Below are positions 9,174 through 17,526 of a stretch of 64,000 nt of DNA, piece after piece. The position numbers were made by a program, and so were the translations under genes. Source of the DNA: Candidatus Methylobacter titanis (GTDB taxonomy: Bacteria; Pseudomonadota; Gammaproteobacteria; Methylococcales; Methylomonadaceae); contig JAQSDX010000003.1 in the NCBI GenBank assembly GCA_029946125.1, positions 1 to 64,000 on the forward strand, given 5' to 3'. The first letter of the stretch is position 1. Every line of letters begins with the position of its first letter. Below the pieces are notes generated by a model. The model was not told where the DNA came from and ran no database searches. It saw only the letters and a program-made list of their open reading frames with translations.

Positions 9174-9200
9174 AAAGGGCGACCTGCCGGTCGCCCTTTT
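9174..9200 (+). terminator. Intrinsic terminator of dbpA
   Basis: An eleven-base stem AAAGGGCGACC / GGTCGCCCTTT with a TGCC loop ends in a short T run, three bases after the dbpA stop. The same GGGCGACC core hairpin occurs at 63348-63367, so it belongs to a dispersed hairpin family. Confidence 0.85.
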
Positions 9201-9217
9201 AACGGTATAGGCTAAGC

Positions 9218-9241
9218 GGGACGGAGTTTGCAACCCCGTTC
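9218..9241. repeat. Imperfect palindrome related to the cysJ-cysI mosaic
   Basis: GGGACGGAGTTTGCAACCCC followed by GTTC is a slightly decayed copy of the perfect 30-base palindrome at 30223-30252. It sits between dbpA and the end of rhlE. Confidence 0.6.
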
Positions 9242-9347
9242 TTAACGTTTTGCTAACCTGAGTGATGCGGCAAAGGGACGGTCAGCACGAAACGTTTCGG
9301 ACGGGGCAACAGTCTCCCGTCCGGCTGTCGCCAAGTAGCTCGATAAT

Positions 9348-10610
9348 CTAAGCGCTTCTTGTCCGAGGCTTATTTCTGGACTGATTGCCGCCGGCCGGCT
9401 TGCGCGCTTGGTTTGAGTTTCTGGTCGGACGTGGGCCGCGCGGTTCCTCTGGCGGCATCGGCGGGGCCACTGCGGAGGCTTCAAAGCCGACAATTTGTTC
9501 GCGTTTGATCTCCTTGCCGATCAGTTTTTCAACCGAACGCAAGAAGCTGTATTCATCATGGGATACCAGTGATATGGCTTGACCTTCCTCGCCGGCGCGT
9601 CCGGTGCGGCCAATTCTATGCACATAATCTTCCGGCGCTTTGGGCAGTTCAAAATTGACGACATGCGGTAGCAGGTTGATATCAATACCGCGAGCTGCCA
9701 CATCGGTCGCCACCAGGACTCTGATTTCACCGGATTTAAAACCTGATAAGGCACTGGTTCTGGCGCCCTGGCTTTTGTTGCCGTGTATGGCCGCCGCCTT
9801 GATATTAACCTTGTTGAGTTTTTCGGTGAGCCGATTGGCGCCGTGTTTGGTAGTTGTAAATACCAAAACCTGTTGCCAATCATGCTCTTTTATCAGGTGA
9901 CAGAGCAGTTCGGTTTTATTGGCTTTATTAACCAGATAAGCGACTTGCTGAATCAGTTCGGCTGCGGTATTACGCGCGGCGACTTCGATTTTTATCGGAT
10001 TGACCAGAAGCCCTGTCGTCAGTTTGCGTATATCTTCTGAAAAAGTCGCCGAAAATAGCAGGTTTTGGCGTTTTTTCGGCAGGAAGGCAATAATTTTGCG
10101 AATATCCCGAATAAAACCCATATCGAGCATGCGGTCGGCTTCGTCGAGTATCAGTGTTTCTACTTGATCGAGTTTTACCGCATTCTGATTGACTAGGTCT
10201 AAAAGCCGACCAGGCGTGGCCACCAGTATATCGACGCCACCTCTTAATTTCATCATCTGCGGGTTGATTTTTACCCCGCCAAAAACGACTTCGGATTTTA
10301 AACGGGGATGCAGATGCGCCCCATACTTGTTTACCGATTCGCCTATTTGCGCAGCAAGTTCTCTGGTTGGAGTCAGTATCAATACCCTGACCGGCCGGTT
10401 ATTGCCGTAAGCCTTTTGTGATAAGCGGTGCAGGATGGGCAGGGTAAATCCTGCTGTTTTACCGGTTCCAGTCTGTGCGGCCGCCAAGACATCATGGCCG
10501 CCTAAAACGGCTGGAATGGCTTGTGCCTGAATGGGGGACGGCGTGGTATAGCCGGCATCAGCAATGGCACGCAACAGTGGATCAGATAAACCGAGGGTGG
10601 TAAATGGCAT
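9348..10610 (-). CDS. rhlE: ATP-dependent RNA helicase RhlE
   Basis: A DEAD-box helicase of the RhlE group, linked in other bacteria to ribosome assembly and RNA turnover. The 420-residue product has Q motif [53 protein letters not shown] and [10 protein letters not shown]. After the helicase core, from about residue 385, comes a basic low-complexity tail rich in Pro, Arg, Asn and Lys, typical of RhlE. It has no DbpA RNA-binding domain. It is transcribed toward dbpA, with the tRNA-Arg gene upstream in the same orientation. Confidence 0.92.
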   Translation of the reverse strand: MPFTTLGLSDPLLRAIADAGYTTPSPIQAQAIPAVLGGHDVLAAAQTGTGKTAGFTLPILHRLSQKAYGNNRPVRVLILTPTRELAAQIGESVNKYGAHLHPRLKSEVVFGGVKINPQMMKLRGGVDILVATPGRLLDLVNQNAVKLDQVETLILDEADRMLDMGFIRDIRKIIAFLPKKRQNLLFSATFSEDIRKLTTGLLVNPIKIEVAARNTAAELIQQVAYLVNKANKTELLCHLIKEHDWQQVLVFTTTKHGANRLTEKLNKVNIKAAAIHGNKSQGARTSALSGFKSGEIRVLVATDVAARGIDINLLPHVVNFELPKAPEDYVHRIGRTGRAGEEGQAISLVSHDEYSFLRSVEKLIGKEIKREQIVGFEASAVAPPMPPEEPRGPRPTRNSNQARKPAGGNQSRNKPRTRSA

Positions 10611-10793
10611 ATTTTTAGAGTCTCAATAAAAGGTTGCTGTTGACAAACGTCTTACAGCTTGGTGAAAACAGTGTAGGGCTTATTAAAAAAACGCGGCAAT
10701 GAATGATGGTTAAGTTGATTGCGGTAATATTGGCGTTTTGATAGAGGTGGAATGTCTTGTCGCGGGTAGGCGAGTGTAAGTCGTTGATATGAA

Positions 10794-10870
10794 TGGTGCC
10801 CCGAGGCGGATTTGAACCACCGGCCTGTCCCTTAGGAGGGGACCGCTCTATCCAGCTGAGCTATCGGGGC
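10794..10870 (-). tRNA. tRNA-Arg (anticodon CCT)
   Basis: Read on the minus strand, a complete cloverleaf starts GCCCCGA and closes with TCGGGGC followed by A and an encoded CCA. The D arm has AGCTCAGCTGGATAGAGC. The anticodon stem is GTCCC/GGGAC with loop CTCCTAA, so the anticodon is CCT, reading AGG. The T arm has GGTTCAAATCC. The length is 77 bases including CCA. Confidence 0.96.
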
Positions 10871-10934
10871 AAAAACAGAATGAATTTTACCATAGATGGC
10901 TATTTAATTCATTGGTTCTGTGCGGGTTAAGTGA

Positions 10935-11429
10935 TTATACCGAAATTAAGGTGCGGGAATACCGGTCACTCTTGGCTGAGCCATCGGAACCGTAAGTATT
11001 TGCGAATTCCGGCTTGCCTTTTAAAATATCCAGTGAACGTTTGGTGTGACGAGATAAAAGATCAATACCGGCACCGTTTTGTTCATTCAAGCTTTTGCAT
11101 TCTGTGCAGACAAGCATTAGCTGCGCCCAGTTGCTAATGGATTCGGCGGTTAACAGGCCAGCTGTTTCAGCCCGTTTAAAATATTCGCTGATACTTTTTT
11201 GATCATTAGGCAGCTTTTCGGTTGCCAAGACTTGAGCGAGTTGCGTATTGAACTGCTCCAGTTGCACAACCAATTGCTTTTTGTTGGCTGCGATAGTGCT
11301 AATCAATTCAGCTTGCTGCGTTTTTTTTAAGGCATCAAGTTCCCGATTGAGTTCCTGATGAAGCTGCTGCGCCAATTGTAGTGCATTAAGGATGAGTTGT
11401 TCAGTAATGGGGTATGTTTTTTGTATCAT
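10935..11429 (-). CDS. flgN: Flagellar export chaperone FlgN
   Basis: A cytoplasmic chaperone for the hook-filament junction proteins FlgK and FlgL. The 164-residue product is almost entirely alpha-helical with long heptad-like stretches (LQLAQQLHQELNRELDALKK), and the C-terminal part resembles FlgN where FlgK/FlgL bind. It follows flgM with a two-base gap, the standard flgM-flgN pair, so it should share the sigma-28 promoter upstream of flgM. Sequence conservation in this family is low, so the call rests partly on position. Confidence 0.85.
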   Translation of the reverse strand: MIQKTYPITEQLILNALQLAQQLHQELNRELDALKKTQQAELISTIAANKKQLVVQLEQFNTQLAQVLATEKLPNDQKSISEYFKRAETAGLLTAESISNWAQLMLVCTECKSLNEQNGAGIDLLSRHTKRSLDILKGKPEFANTYGSDGSAKSDRYSRTLISV

Positions 11430-11431
11430 GG

Positions 11432-11740
11432 CTATGGACTATTTTCTTGGGGCATTAATTTCTCAAGTTGAAGCATTTTCTTGGCAACTTTCTCCGCATC
11501 TACCTGATAACTTCCGTCAGCAAGCGCTTTTTTTATCGAGTTGACCTTGTCAATATCTACGGGTGAGGCAGAAGATGAGCCCAAGGCTCTTTTTATTTCT
11601 TGCGTTGCGTTCGTCAATGCAACACTGTCGTCTTTTTTTGTCGGGGGAACAGCAACTTTTTGCCCGCTATCGACTCCCGTTTTCGGGGTCGTTTTGAGCG
11701 GCACCGGACTGTTCATTCTGCCGTTTATCTCGATAGCCAT
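11432..11740 (-). CDS. flgM: Anti-sigma-28 factor FlgM
   Basis: Binds and silences FliA until the hook is complete, then is exported through the hook-basal body. The product is 102 residues, with an unstructured Pro/Thr/Lys-rich N-terminal half that allows secretion. The C-terminal half is helical (VDIDKVNSIKKALADGSYQV, AEKVAKKMLQLEKL), matching the FlgM domain. A sigma-28 promoter lies 36-62 bases upstream, giving the usual autoregulatory loop. It pairs with flgN, and flgA lies upstream on the same strand. Confidence 0.92.
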   Translation of the reverse strand: MAIEINGRMNSPVPLKTTPKTGVDSGQKVAVPPTKKDDSVALTNATQEIKRALGSSSASPVDIDKVNSIKKALADGSYQVDAEKVAKKMLQLEKLMPQENSP

Positions 11741-11775
11741 GATAAATTCCTTAATAATTTTTTCATTTGAGATTT

Positions 11776-11802
11776 GTATCGGCAGAGCGGTAAAAAACTT
11801 TA
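11776..11802 (-). promoter_or_regulatory. Sigma-28 (FliA) promoter of flgM-flgN
   Basis: On the minus strand the site reads TAAA, 15 bases, GCCGATAC, matching TAAA-N15-GCCGATAA at all but the last position. It is placed between flgA and flgM, so flgM-flgN can be expressed as a late operon apart from flgA. Confidence 0.85.
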
Positions 11803-11818
11803 ACGATTTTCTGTGCGT

Positions 11819-12517
11819 TTAGTCATTAACGGAGACTAATCCAGGCTCGATAACGGTGGCATTAATCAGGCGTCCTGAGTTCTGGTTTTTAATCCTGATC
11901 AGTTGCCCTTTAGTGCCGTCCATCATCGCTACTCCGCTCATCTTGATAGAAAAATTCGGTTTTGTTGAGCTGATAACAACTTTATCCCCTCTTTTGATAA
12001 GCTTGGGTTCGACAAGGTTTCTCAGGCTGAGAATGGTTCCGCTATTAAGTTGGCGTGTGACCTGTTTGTTTTCAACTTGTTCCAGTTGAGTGGCAAAATC
12101 TTCTCTGAGGTTAGACACGTCTCTTTTTTCGATAGCAAGATGTTGCCGGGTAATGATGTCACCGCGTTGTACCGGGTGAGATAGGACGAAGACCATTTGA
12201 TAAGTCTTGATGATCGCAGAAGTAAAAATCGACCATTTTTTTCCTGTGTTACAGCGTACACCGATAGCGGTTCTGCCTGCCTTAATGAGATTGTTGGTTG
12301 TGTATGCCTCCAGCGGATCGATGCATTGAGGTAAATTTAAGCGACTGTCCAATGGAACTAGACTGACTTCGTATTCTCCCGGGAGGTTGATATTTTGTGC
12401 AATATAACCGTTAACGGCCTCACCAATAGATTCGTGAGATTGCGAACCTTGTTCTGCGTTGGCCGGGGCGAAAAAGATAAAGAGTAATGCCAAAAAAAGA
12501 GGTGTTTTTTTTATCAT
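11819..12517 (-). CDS. flgA: Flagellar P-ring assembly chaperone FlgA
   Basis: A periplasmic chaperone needed for FlgI to polymerise into the P ring. The 232-residue product begins with a signal peptide (MIKKTPLFLALLFIFFAPANA). The C-terminal SAF-like part carries HPVQRGDIITRQHLAIEKRDV and RGDKVVISSTKPNFSIKMSG, the FlgA core. It is divergent from flgBCDEF. No clear sigma-54 or sigma-28 box was found directly upstream on its strand. Confidence 0.93.
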   Translation of the reverse strand: MIKKTPLFLALLFIFFAPANAEQGSQSHESIGEAVNGYIAQNINLPGEYEVSLVPLDSRLNLPQCIDPLEAYTTNNLIKAGRTAIGVRCNTGKKWSIFTSAIIKTYQMVFVLSHPVQRGDIITRQHLAIEKRDVSNLREDFATQLEQVENKQVTRQLNSGTILSLRNLVEPKLIKRGDKVVISSTKPNFSIKMSGVAMMDGTKGQLIRIKNQNSGRLINATVIEPGLVSVND

Positions 12518-12760
12518 GGTAGAACTTTGTTTTATGACGTGGTCAGGTGACTCGGTATGATTAAAATCAGCTTGTTTGATAGAACAGCCAATTTATTGAC
12601 ATGTTATTTGGACTGCAAGTCGATTAATTGGCTGGTTATTTATTAGCGGCTACTTTTTGCCGGATTATTTAAAGGTATTCTAATCCTAATCAGTTGCCGA
12701 GTAGTGGCAAATAATTTTAAAAAACCATAGCTAATTGATTTTAATTGATTTGTGTGTTTT

Positions 12761-12776
12761 TGGCATATGCTGTGCT
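12761..12776 (+). promoter_or_regulatory. Sigma-54 (RpoN) promoter of flgB operon
   Basis: TGGCATATGCTGTGCT has the required GG and GC pairs ten bases apart and TGGCA at -24. The expected transcript start is near 12787, leaving a leader of about 26 bases before the flgB ATG with its GTGAGG ribosome binding site. This places flgBCDEF in the RpoN-dependent middle class. Confidence 0.75.
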
Positions 12777-12812
12777 TTTGTTTTTGTATCAGTAATCAGT
12801 GAGGCAACTATC

Positions 12813-13205
12813 ATGGCTATTAATTTTGACACAGCGCTTGGCATTGAACCTAAGGCCCTGGCTTTTCGAGAAAAACGGGGTGAGATACTGGCGGCTAATT
12901 TAGCCAATGCAGATACGCCCAACTTTAAAGCCCGTGATCTGGATTTCAAGTCAGTTTTGAAACAAAGCTTGGCTTCGGGCGTAAGCATGGAGCGTACCCA
13001 TGCCGGGCATATTACACCGCAGCAACAAGTATTTGGCGCTAATGTCATGTATCGGAATCCCAGTCAGGTGTCATTAGATGGTAATACCGTCGAAGCGCAT
13101 GTTGAACAGGCTAAATACGCTGAAAATGCGGTGCAATATCAAGCTAGTCTACAGTTTATTAATGGTAAGTTTTCCGGCCTGATGGCCGCTTTGAGAGGGC
13201 AATAG
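12813..13205 (+). CDS. flgB: Flagellar basal-body rod protein FlgB
   Basis: A proximal rod subunit in the periplasm. The 130-residue product has the rod-family N-terminal motif KRGEILAANLANADTPNFKARD, and the C-terminal YAENAVQYQASLQFINGKFSGL helix that packs into the rod. The ATG at 12813 (MAINFDTALG) is chosen over the longer frame from 12735 because it has the GTGAGG site and normal FlgB length, and because the sigma-54 start lies downstream of 12735. flgC follows after two bases. Confidence 0.95.
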   Translation: MAINFDTALGIEPKALAFREKRGEILAANLANADTPNFKARDLDFKSVLKQSLASGVSMERTHAGHITPQQQVFGANVMYRNPSQVSLDGNTVEAHVEQAKYAENAVQYQASLQFINGKFSGLMAALRGQ

Positions 13206-13207
13206 TC

Positions 13208-13624
13208 ATGACGGCTTTAAGTATATTCGATATTGCCGGCAGCGGTATGAATGCTCAGTCGTTAAGGCTGAATCTGGTCGCCAGCAATATATCCAATGCG
13301 AACAGTGTCAGCAGCAGTGCGGCGGAGGCATACAAATCCAGGCAGCCGGTATTTGCCGCTGAATTACATAATGCGATGAATAAGCATAATGCCACCAGTA
13401 AGGTCAATGTGCTGGGCGTAGTCGAGAGCCAAGAGGCTCCTGTTATGGAGTATTCCCCGAGTCATCCTATGGCTGATAAAGACGGCTATATCTTCAAATC
13501 GAATGTGAATACGGTCGAAGAAATGGCCAATATGATGTCGGCATCACGCTCTTACCAAAATAATGTCGAAGTGTTGAATACGGCAAAGCAGATGATGCTT
13601 CAGACCTTAAAAATGGGACAGTAG
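13208..13624 (+). CDS. flgC: Flagellar basal-body rod protein FlgC
   Basis: A proximal rod subunit, 138 residues. It begins MTALSIFDIAGSGMNAQSLR and has LVASNISNANSV, the conserved rod-hook N-terminal motif. The C-terminus has VEEMANMMSASRSYQNNVEVLNT, the matching helix. Second gene of the flgBCDEF run, with flgD ten bases downstream. Confidence 0.95.
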   Translation: MTALSIFDIAGSGMNAQSLRLNLVASNISNANSVSSSAAEAYKSRQPVFAAELHNAMNKHNATSKVNVLGVVESQEAPVMEYSPSHPMADKDGYIFKSNVNTVEEMANMMSASRSYQNNVEVLNTAKQMMLQTLKMGQ

Positions 13625-13634
13625 GGAGATAAAA

Positions 13635-14318
13635 ATGGCTATTCAAGGCGCAGTAAATCCATACAGCAATTTAACCGCCACCGCTAAATCAGAATCAGCG
13701 GCAACACCTAAAAAAACCTCATTAGGACAGGAGCAGTTTTTAAAGTTAATGACCACGCAGATGACCCATCAAGACCCGACCAAACCGATGGAAAATGGTG
13801 ATTTTTTGTCGCAAATGGCGCAGTTTGGAACGGTATCGGGTATTCAGGACTTGCAAAAGTCATTTGGTGATTTTGCCGGTTCAATCAATTCCAGTCAGGC
13901 CTTGCAGGCAACGAGTTTGGTCGGACGATATGTGTCGGCGCCAGGGACGCAGGGCTTGTTGAACGTCGGGGGGGATATATCCGGTAATATTAATTTAACC
14001 GACAGCGTAACCAATATTAAGGTCAAAGTAACTAACGCTGCCAGCGGAGAGCTGGTACAAGATGTCGATATGGGTAGTCATAGCGCGGGAAAAATACCTT
14101 TTGTTTGGGATGGCCTGAATTCAAACGGTGTCATGGCCAATCCCGGCGTCTATAAAATTGAAGCAACGGCGAGTATCGACGGCAACAATACCGTATTGGA
14201 AACAGATATTCATTCGCAGGTTGACAGTGTCAGCATGGCTAGCGGCACTACGGGAATGAAAATTAATCTGACCGGATTGGACAGCGTTGCTTTTAATCAG
14301 ATCAAACAAATTCTTTAG
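13635..14318 (+). CDS. flgD: Flagellar hook capping protein FlgD
   Basis: A scaffold at the growing hook tip, later replaced by FlgK. The 227-residue product has the FlgD N-terminal segment LGQEQFLKLMTTQMTHQDPT and MENGDFLSQMAQFGTVSGI. It then has a FlgD-type Ig/tudor-like half with PFVWDGLNSNGVMANPG. It sits directly before flgE with 15 bases between, carrying a GGAGGT ribosome binding site. Confidence 0.95.
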   Translation: MAIQGAVNPYSNLTATAKSESAATPKKTSLGQEQFLKLMTTQMTHQDPTKPMENGDFLSQMAQFGTVSGIQDLQKSFGDFAGSINSSQALQATSLVGRYVSAPGTQGLLNVGGDISGNINLTDSVTNIKVKVTNAASGELVQDVDMGSHSAGKIPFVWDGLNSNGVMANPGVYKIEATASIDGNNTVLETDIHSQVDSVSMASGTTGMKINLTGLDSVAFNQIKQIL

Positions 14319-14333
14319 GACTGGAGGTGTAAC

Positions 14334-15701
14334 ATGGGTTTTGCAACAGCATTAAGCGGCTTAAAAGCCGCATCAACAAGTTTGCAGGTAACCGGCAATA
14401 ATATTGCCAACTCGCAAACGACCGGTTTTAAAGAATCACGGGCCGAATTCGCTGATGTCTATGCGTCCAGTATCGGTGGCGTCAGTAAGACGCAACCAGG
14501 TTCTGGGGTAAAGGTCACCGAAGTGGCTCAGCAATTTAATCAGGGCAATATCGAGTCTACTCAAAACAGTCTTGATCTGGCCGTCAGTGGCAATGGTTTT
14601 TTTGTATTGGCGGATACGGTGAATCTTCCTGACAAAAATAACCCGAATGCCCCCGTGGACCCTTCGGTACCCAGCGCCTATACCCGTAATGGCGCGTTTC
14701 AGTTAGACAGCTCAGGTAACGTGGTTAATGATAAGGGCCAGTATTTATTGGCTTTTGCCGCTAACGGCACTACTGCAGCGGAGGGTTTTAGTGTCGGGGT
14801 TTTTAGGCCGCTGACGATTGATACTGCCCAGGGCTTGCCCAACGCTACCGAAAATATCAATATGAAACTGAATATCAACGCGGCTGCCGCTGTGCCGCCA
14901 ACGGCAGCGTTTGATCCTACCGACCCTTTGTCCTATAACAATACGACATCGGTCACGACTTATGATATCCAGGGTAACGCGCATATCGCATCAACCTATT
15001 ATGTGAAAACAGCGACGGCTAACGAATGGGATGCTTATCTGTTTCTTGATGATTTTGGCATTACAACGGGTGGACCTGCGGTGCCGCCAGGAGGAGCACC
15101 GCCATCGACAGTGGTTACGCCAGTTAATACTCCCGGAACGCCAATGAAGTTGGCTTTTACTTCGACAGGGGTACTCGATACCGTTAATGCCGTTCCCGCG
15201 ACCAAGGTGGATTTTGGGGCTATCGATTTATCGGACATTGATCCTAATATCAGTGTCGATCCGATGGCCTTTGATCTGGATTTTTTTGGCACTACCCAGT
15301 TTGCTACGCCTTTTAGCGTTAATGGCTTGGATCAGGATGGTTTGCCTGCCGGTAATCTGACCGGCATTGATGTCGATGCCACCGGGGTGGTATTTGCAAG
15401 GTACAGTAATGGCGGCTCCAAGGCTTTAGGGCAGGTGGCATTGGCCCGATTTCCAAGTAATCAAGCGCTGGCAAAATTAGGCGATACTTCCTGGGCAACG
15501 ACATCAACTTCCGGAGCGCCTATTTTTGGCGCGGCCGGCGACAATAATTTTGGTGGGATACAATCGTCAGCGTTGGAAGGTTCCAATGTGGATTTGTCCG
15601 AGCAGTTGGTTAAACTGATTATTGCACAGCAGGCTTATCAGGCTAACTCTCAAACGATCACCACCGAAAAAACCTTGATACAAACCATTCTGAATGCGTA
15701 A
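14334..15701 (+). CDS. flgE: Flagellar hook protein FlgE
   Basis: Builds the curved hook that joins rod to filament. The 455-residue product opens with MGFATALSGLKAASTSLQVT and NNIANSQTTGFKES and closes with EGSNVDLSEQLVKLIIAQQA and YQANSQTITTEK, the paired N- and C-terminal D0 helices. The middle (about residues 170-330) is long and rich in Pro, Thr and Val, forming the exposed hook domains, which vary between species. It ends the FlgBCDE run; flgF starts 81 bases later. Confidence 0.95.
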   Translation: MGFATALSGLKAASTSLQVTGNNIANSQTTGFKESRAEFADVYASSIGGVSKTQPGSGVKVTEVAQQFNQGNIESTQNSLDLAVSGNGFFVLADTVNLPDKNNPNAPVDPSVPSAYTRNGAFQLDSSGNVVNDKGQYLLAFAANGTTAAEGFSVGVFRPLTIDTAQGLPNATENINMKLNINAAAAVPPTAAFDPTDPLSYNNTTSVTTYDIQGNAHIASTYYVKTATANEWDAYLFLDDFGITTGGPAVPPGGAPPSTVVTPVNTPGTPMKLAFTSTGVLDTVNAVPATKVDFGAIDLSDIDPNISVDPMAFDLDFFGTTQFATPFSVNGLDQDGLPAGNLTGIDVDATGVVFARYSNGGSKALGQVALARFPSNQALAKLGDTSWATTSTSGAPIFGAAGDNNFGGIQSSALEGSNVDLSEQLVKLIIAQQAYQANSQTITTEKTLIQTILNA

Positions 15702-15782
15702 TGGGCTGTTTTCAGATTGCTGAAACGATATTTGCCTTTATTTTGTTTTAAAGTTCTGGTTTTAAGCTAAAGGGGAACTGTT

Positions 15783-16526
15783 ATGGATCGTAGTTTATAT
15801 ATTGCCATGAGCGGCGCCAAGCAGACGCTGATGGCGCAAACGGTGAATGCCAATAATTTGGCGAATGCGCAGACGACCGGTTTTAAATCCGATTTGGAGC
15901 AGTTCCGCAGTAGGCCTGTGCTGGGTGCTGGCTTTCCTACCCGGGTTTATGCGATGAATGAAGAGCCGGGGGTCGATCTTTCTCAGGGCGGCATGCAGAC
16001 GACAGGCGGCGATTTGGATGTGGCTATTAACGGTGAGGGTTATTTTGCCGTTCAGGGAATTGATGGTAAAGAAGCTTATACGCGCGCCGGTGATCTGCGG
16101 GTTACTCCGGAAGGTTTATTGCAGACCGGAGCGGGTTTGCAAGTGCTGGGGCAGGATGGGCCTATCACCATTCAGCCGGCAGAAAAGCTGACCATAGGCA
16201 GTGACGGTACGATCAGCATTATTCCATTGGGTTCGGGTAACGCGACTACACAGGTGGAAGTTGGCCGTATCAAAATGGTTACGATAGAGACGGACAACCT
16301 GGAAAAATCAAATGATGGCTTGTTGCATGCCAAAGATGGCAAACCGGTAGTAGCCAGTGCTGATGTCAGACTGGCACAAGGCGTTTTGGAAGGCAGCAAT
16401 GTGAACGCGATTAGCGCGATGGTCGATATGATTGAGCTGGCAAGAAATTTCGAGCTGCAAACGAAGGTGATGAAGAGTGTCGATGAAAACTCGGCAGTGG
16501 GTGCCAAGTTGATGCAAATGGGCTAG
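15783..16526 (+). CDS. flgF: Flagellar basal-body rod protein FlgF
   Basis: A rod subunit of 247 residues joining the proximal and distal rod. It opens MDRSLYIAMSGAKQTLMAQT with NANNLANAQTTGFKSD, and ends VSAMVDMIELARNFELQTKV-like sequence, the rod-family C-terminal helix. An AAAGGGGAAC ribosome binding site precedes the ATG. A palindrome and a terminator follow it, so flgG is probably transcribed mainly from its own promoter. Confidence 0.94.
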   Translation: MDRSLYIAMSGAKQTLMAQTVNANNLANAQTTGFKSDLEQFRSRPVLGAGFPTRVYAMNEEPGVDLSQGGMQTTGGDLDVAINGEGYFAVQGIDGKEAYTRAGDLRVTPEGLLQTGAGLQVLGQDGPITIQPAEKLTIGSDGTISIIPLGSGNATTQVEVGRIKMVTIETDNLEKSNDGLLHAKDGKPVVASADVRLAQGVLEGSNVNAISAMVDMIELARNFELQTKVMKSVDENSAVGAKLMQMG

Positions 16527-16550
16527 GATAAGCCCAAATTTGCACATTGT

Positions 16551-16580
16551 ATCGTTCCCACGCTCTGGCGAGGGAACGAT
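16551..16580. repeat. Palindromic repeat, GTTCCCACGC family
   Basis: ATCGTTCCC and GGGAACGAT flank a 12-base centre. Related GTTCCCACGC palindromes occur at 30309-30336, 30421-30448, 55001-55020 and 55143-55172. It sits in the gap between flgF and flgG, just before a terminator. Confidence 0.75.
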
Positions 16581-16600
16581 AGAGCAGAATTTATGTTCAC

Positions 16601-16629
16601 AAAAGCCGAGCTAAGCTCGGCTTTTTTTT
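16601..16629 (+). terminator. Intrinsic terminator after flgF
   Basis: AAAAGCCGAGC, a TAA loop and GCTCGGCTTTTTTTT form an eleven-base stem with a run of eight T. It separates the flgB-flgF operon from the flgG operon, which has its own sigma-54 site 35 bases downstream. Confidence 0.9.
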
Positions 16630-16663
16630 GCGTGGCGAATTGGGCTTTAGATAGCTAAAAAAA

Positions 16664-16679
16664 TGGCACAGATCATGCT
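16664..16679 (+). promoter_or_regulatory. Sigma-54 (RpoN) promoter of flgG operon
   Basis: TGGCACAGATCATGCT is a near-ideal match: TGGCAC at -24, TGC at -12, with GG and GC ten bases apart. The predicted transcript start near 16690 leaves about 33 bases to the flgG start codon. With the terminator just upstream, it defines a separate flgGHIJKL transcription unit. Confidence 0.88.
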
Positions 16680-16722
16680 TTATATTTAATTAAGACAATA
16701 AATTGGCACTGAGGAGATTATC

Positions 16723-17511
16723 ATGACAGAACGCGCATTATGGGTGGCTAAATCCGGTCTGGATGCCCAACAAACAAGAATGGCGGTTATTTCCAATAAC
16801 TTGGCGAACGTCAATACCACCGGGTTTAAAAGAGGCCGAGCTGTTTTTGAAGACCTGATGTATCAGAATATTCGTCAGGTCGGCGGGCAGTCCACGCAAA
16901 ATACTCAGCTGCCGACGGGTTTGCAGTTAGGAACCGGTGTAAGAACGGTTGCCACCGAAAAACTGCATACGCAGGGCAATGTTCAGCCGACGGAAAATTC
17001 GCTGGATGTGGCAATAAATGGCCGGGGGTTCCTGCAAATATTAATGCCTAACGGCGATACCAATTATACCCGCGATGGTTCGTTCAAATTAGACGCCACG
17101 GGGCAGTTGGTTACTTCAGGCGGGTTAACCTTGAATCCTGCGATTACCGTGCCTCAAGATGCGCTGAGCGTCACTATCGGCACTGACGGTACGGTATCCG
17201 TTTTGCAGCCGGGGGTTGCGGCACCGAGCGTGTTGGGCCAGATACAGACCGCCAATTTCATTAATCCTACCGGGTTGGAGGCCATTGGCGAAAACCTTTA
17301 TCGGGAATCTGCCGCCAGCGGCGCCCCGATAGTGGGAACGCCCGGGGAAGCAGAATACGGGACGTTGACTCAAGGCGCATTGGAAACCTCCAATGTCAAT
17401 GTCGTTGAGGAACTGGTCAATATGATTGAAACGCAACGGGCTTATGAGATGAACTCCAAGGCGATTTCAACCACCGATCAGATGCTGTCCTTTGTGACGC
17501 AACAATTATAA
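16723..17511 (+). CDS. flgG: Flagellar basal-body rod protein FlgG
   Basis: The distal rod subunit, 262 residues. It starts [20 protein letters not shown] with [20 protein letters not shown] and has the FlgG-type [20 protein letters not shown] segment. It ends [20 protein letters not shown] and STTDQMLSF, the standard C-terminal helix. A GAGGAGA ribosome binding site precedes the ATG. First gene of the unit driven by the sigma-54 site at 16664. Confidence 0.96.
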   Translation: MTERALWVAKSGLDAQQTRMAVISNNLANVNTTGFKRGRAVFEDLMYQNIRQVGGQSTQNTQLPTGLQLGTGVRTVATEKLHTQGNVQPTENSLDVAINGRGFLQILMPNGDTNYTRDGSFKLDATGQLVTSGGLTLNPAITVPQDALSVTIGTDGTVSVLQPGVAAPSVLGQIQTANFINPTGLEAIGENLYRESAASGAPIVGTPGEAEYGTLTQGALETSNVNVVEELVNMIETQRAYEMNSKAISTTDQMLSFVTQQL

Positions 17512-17526
17512 GTTAGGGGTGACGGT

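Noticed and set aside
9242-9493. An 83-codon minus frame overlapping the 3' end of rhlE
   Set aside because: Out-of-frame shadow of the basic RhlE tail, with Arg/Pro-rich random composition.
10794-10870. tRNA-Arg as an integration site
   Set aside because: No partial duplicate of the tRNA 3' end was seen in the flanking sequence, and the neighbours are core genes.
12633-12647. Second sigma-54-like box upstream of flgB
   Set aside because: Only GG and GC spacing fit; the flanking bases do not match, and a much better site lies at 12761-12776. A GGCTACTTTTTGCC string just downstream has nine rather than ten bases between the pairs.
12694-12710. Inverted repeat TTGCC-N7-GGCAA between flgA and flgB
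   Set aside because: Short arms and no known matching regulator; could be chance in a 295-base region.
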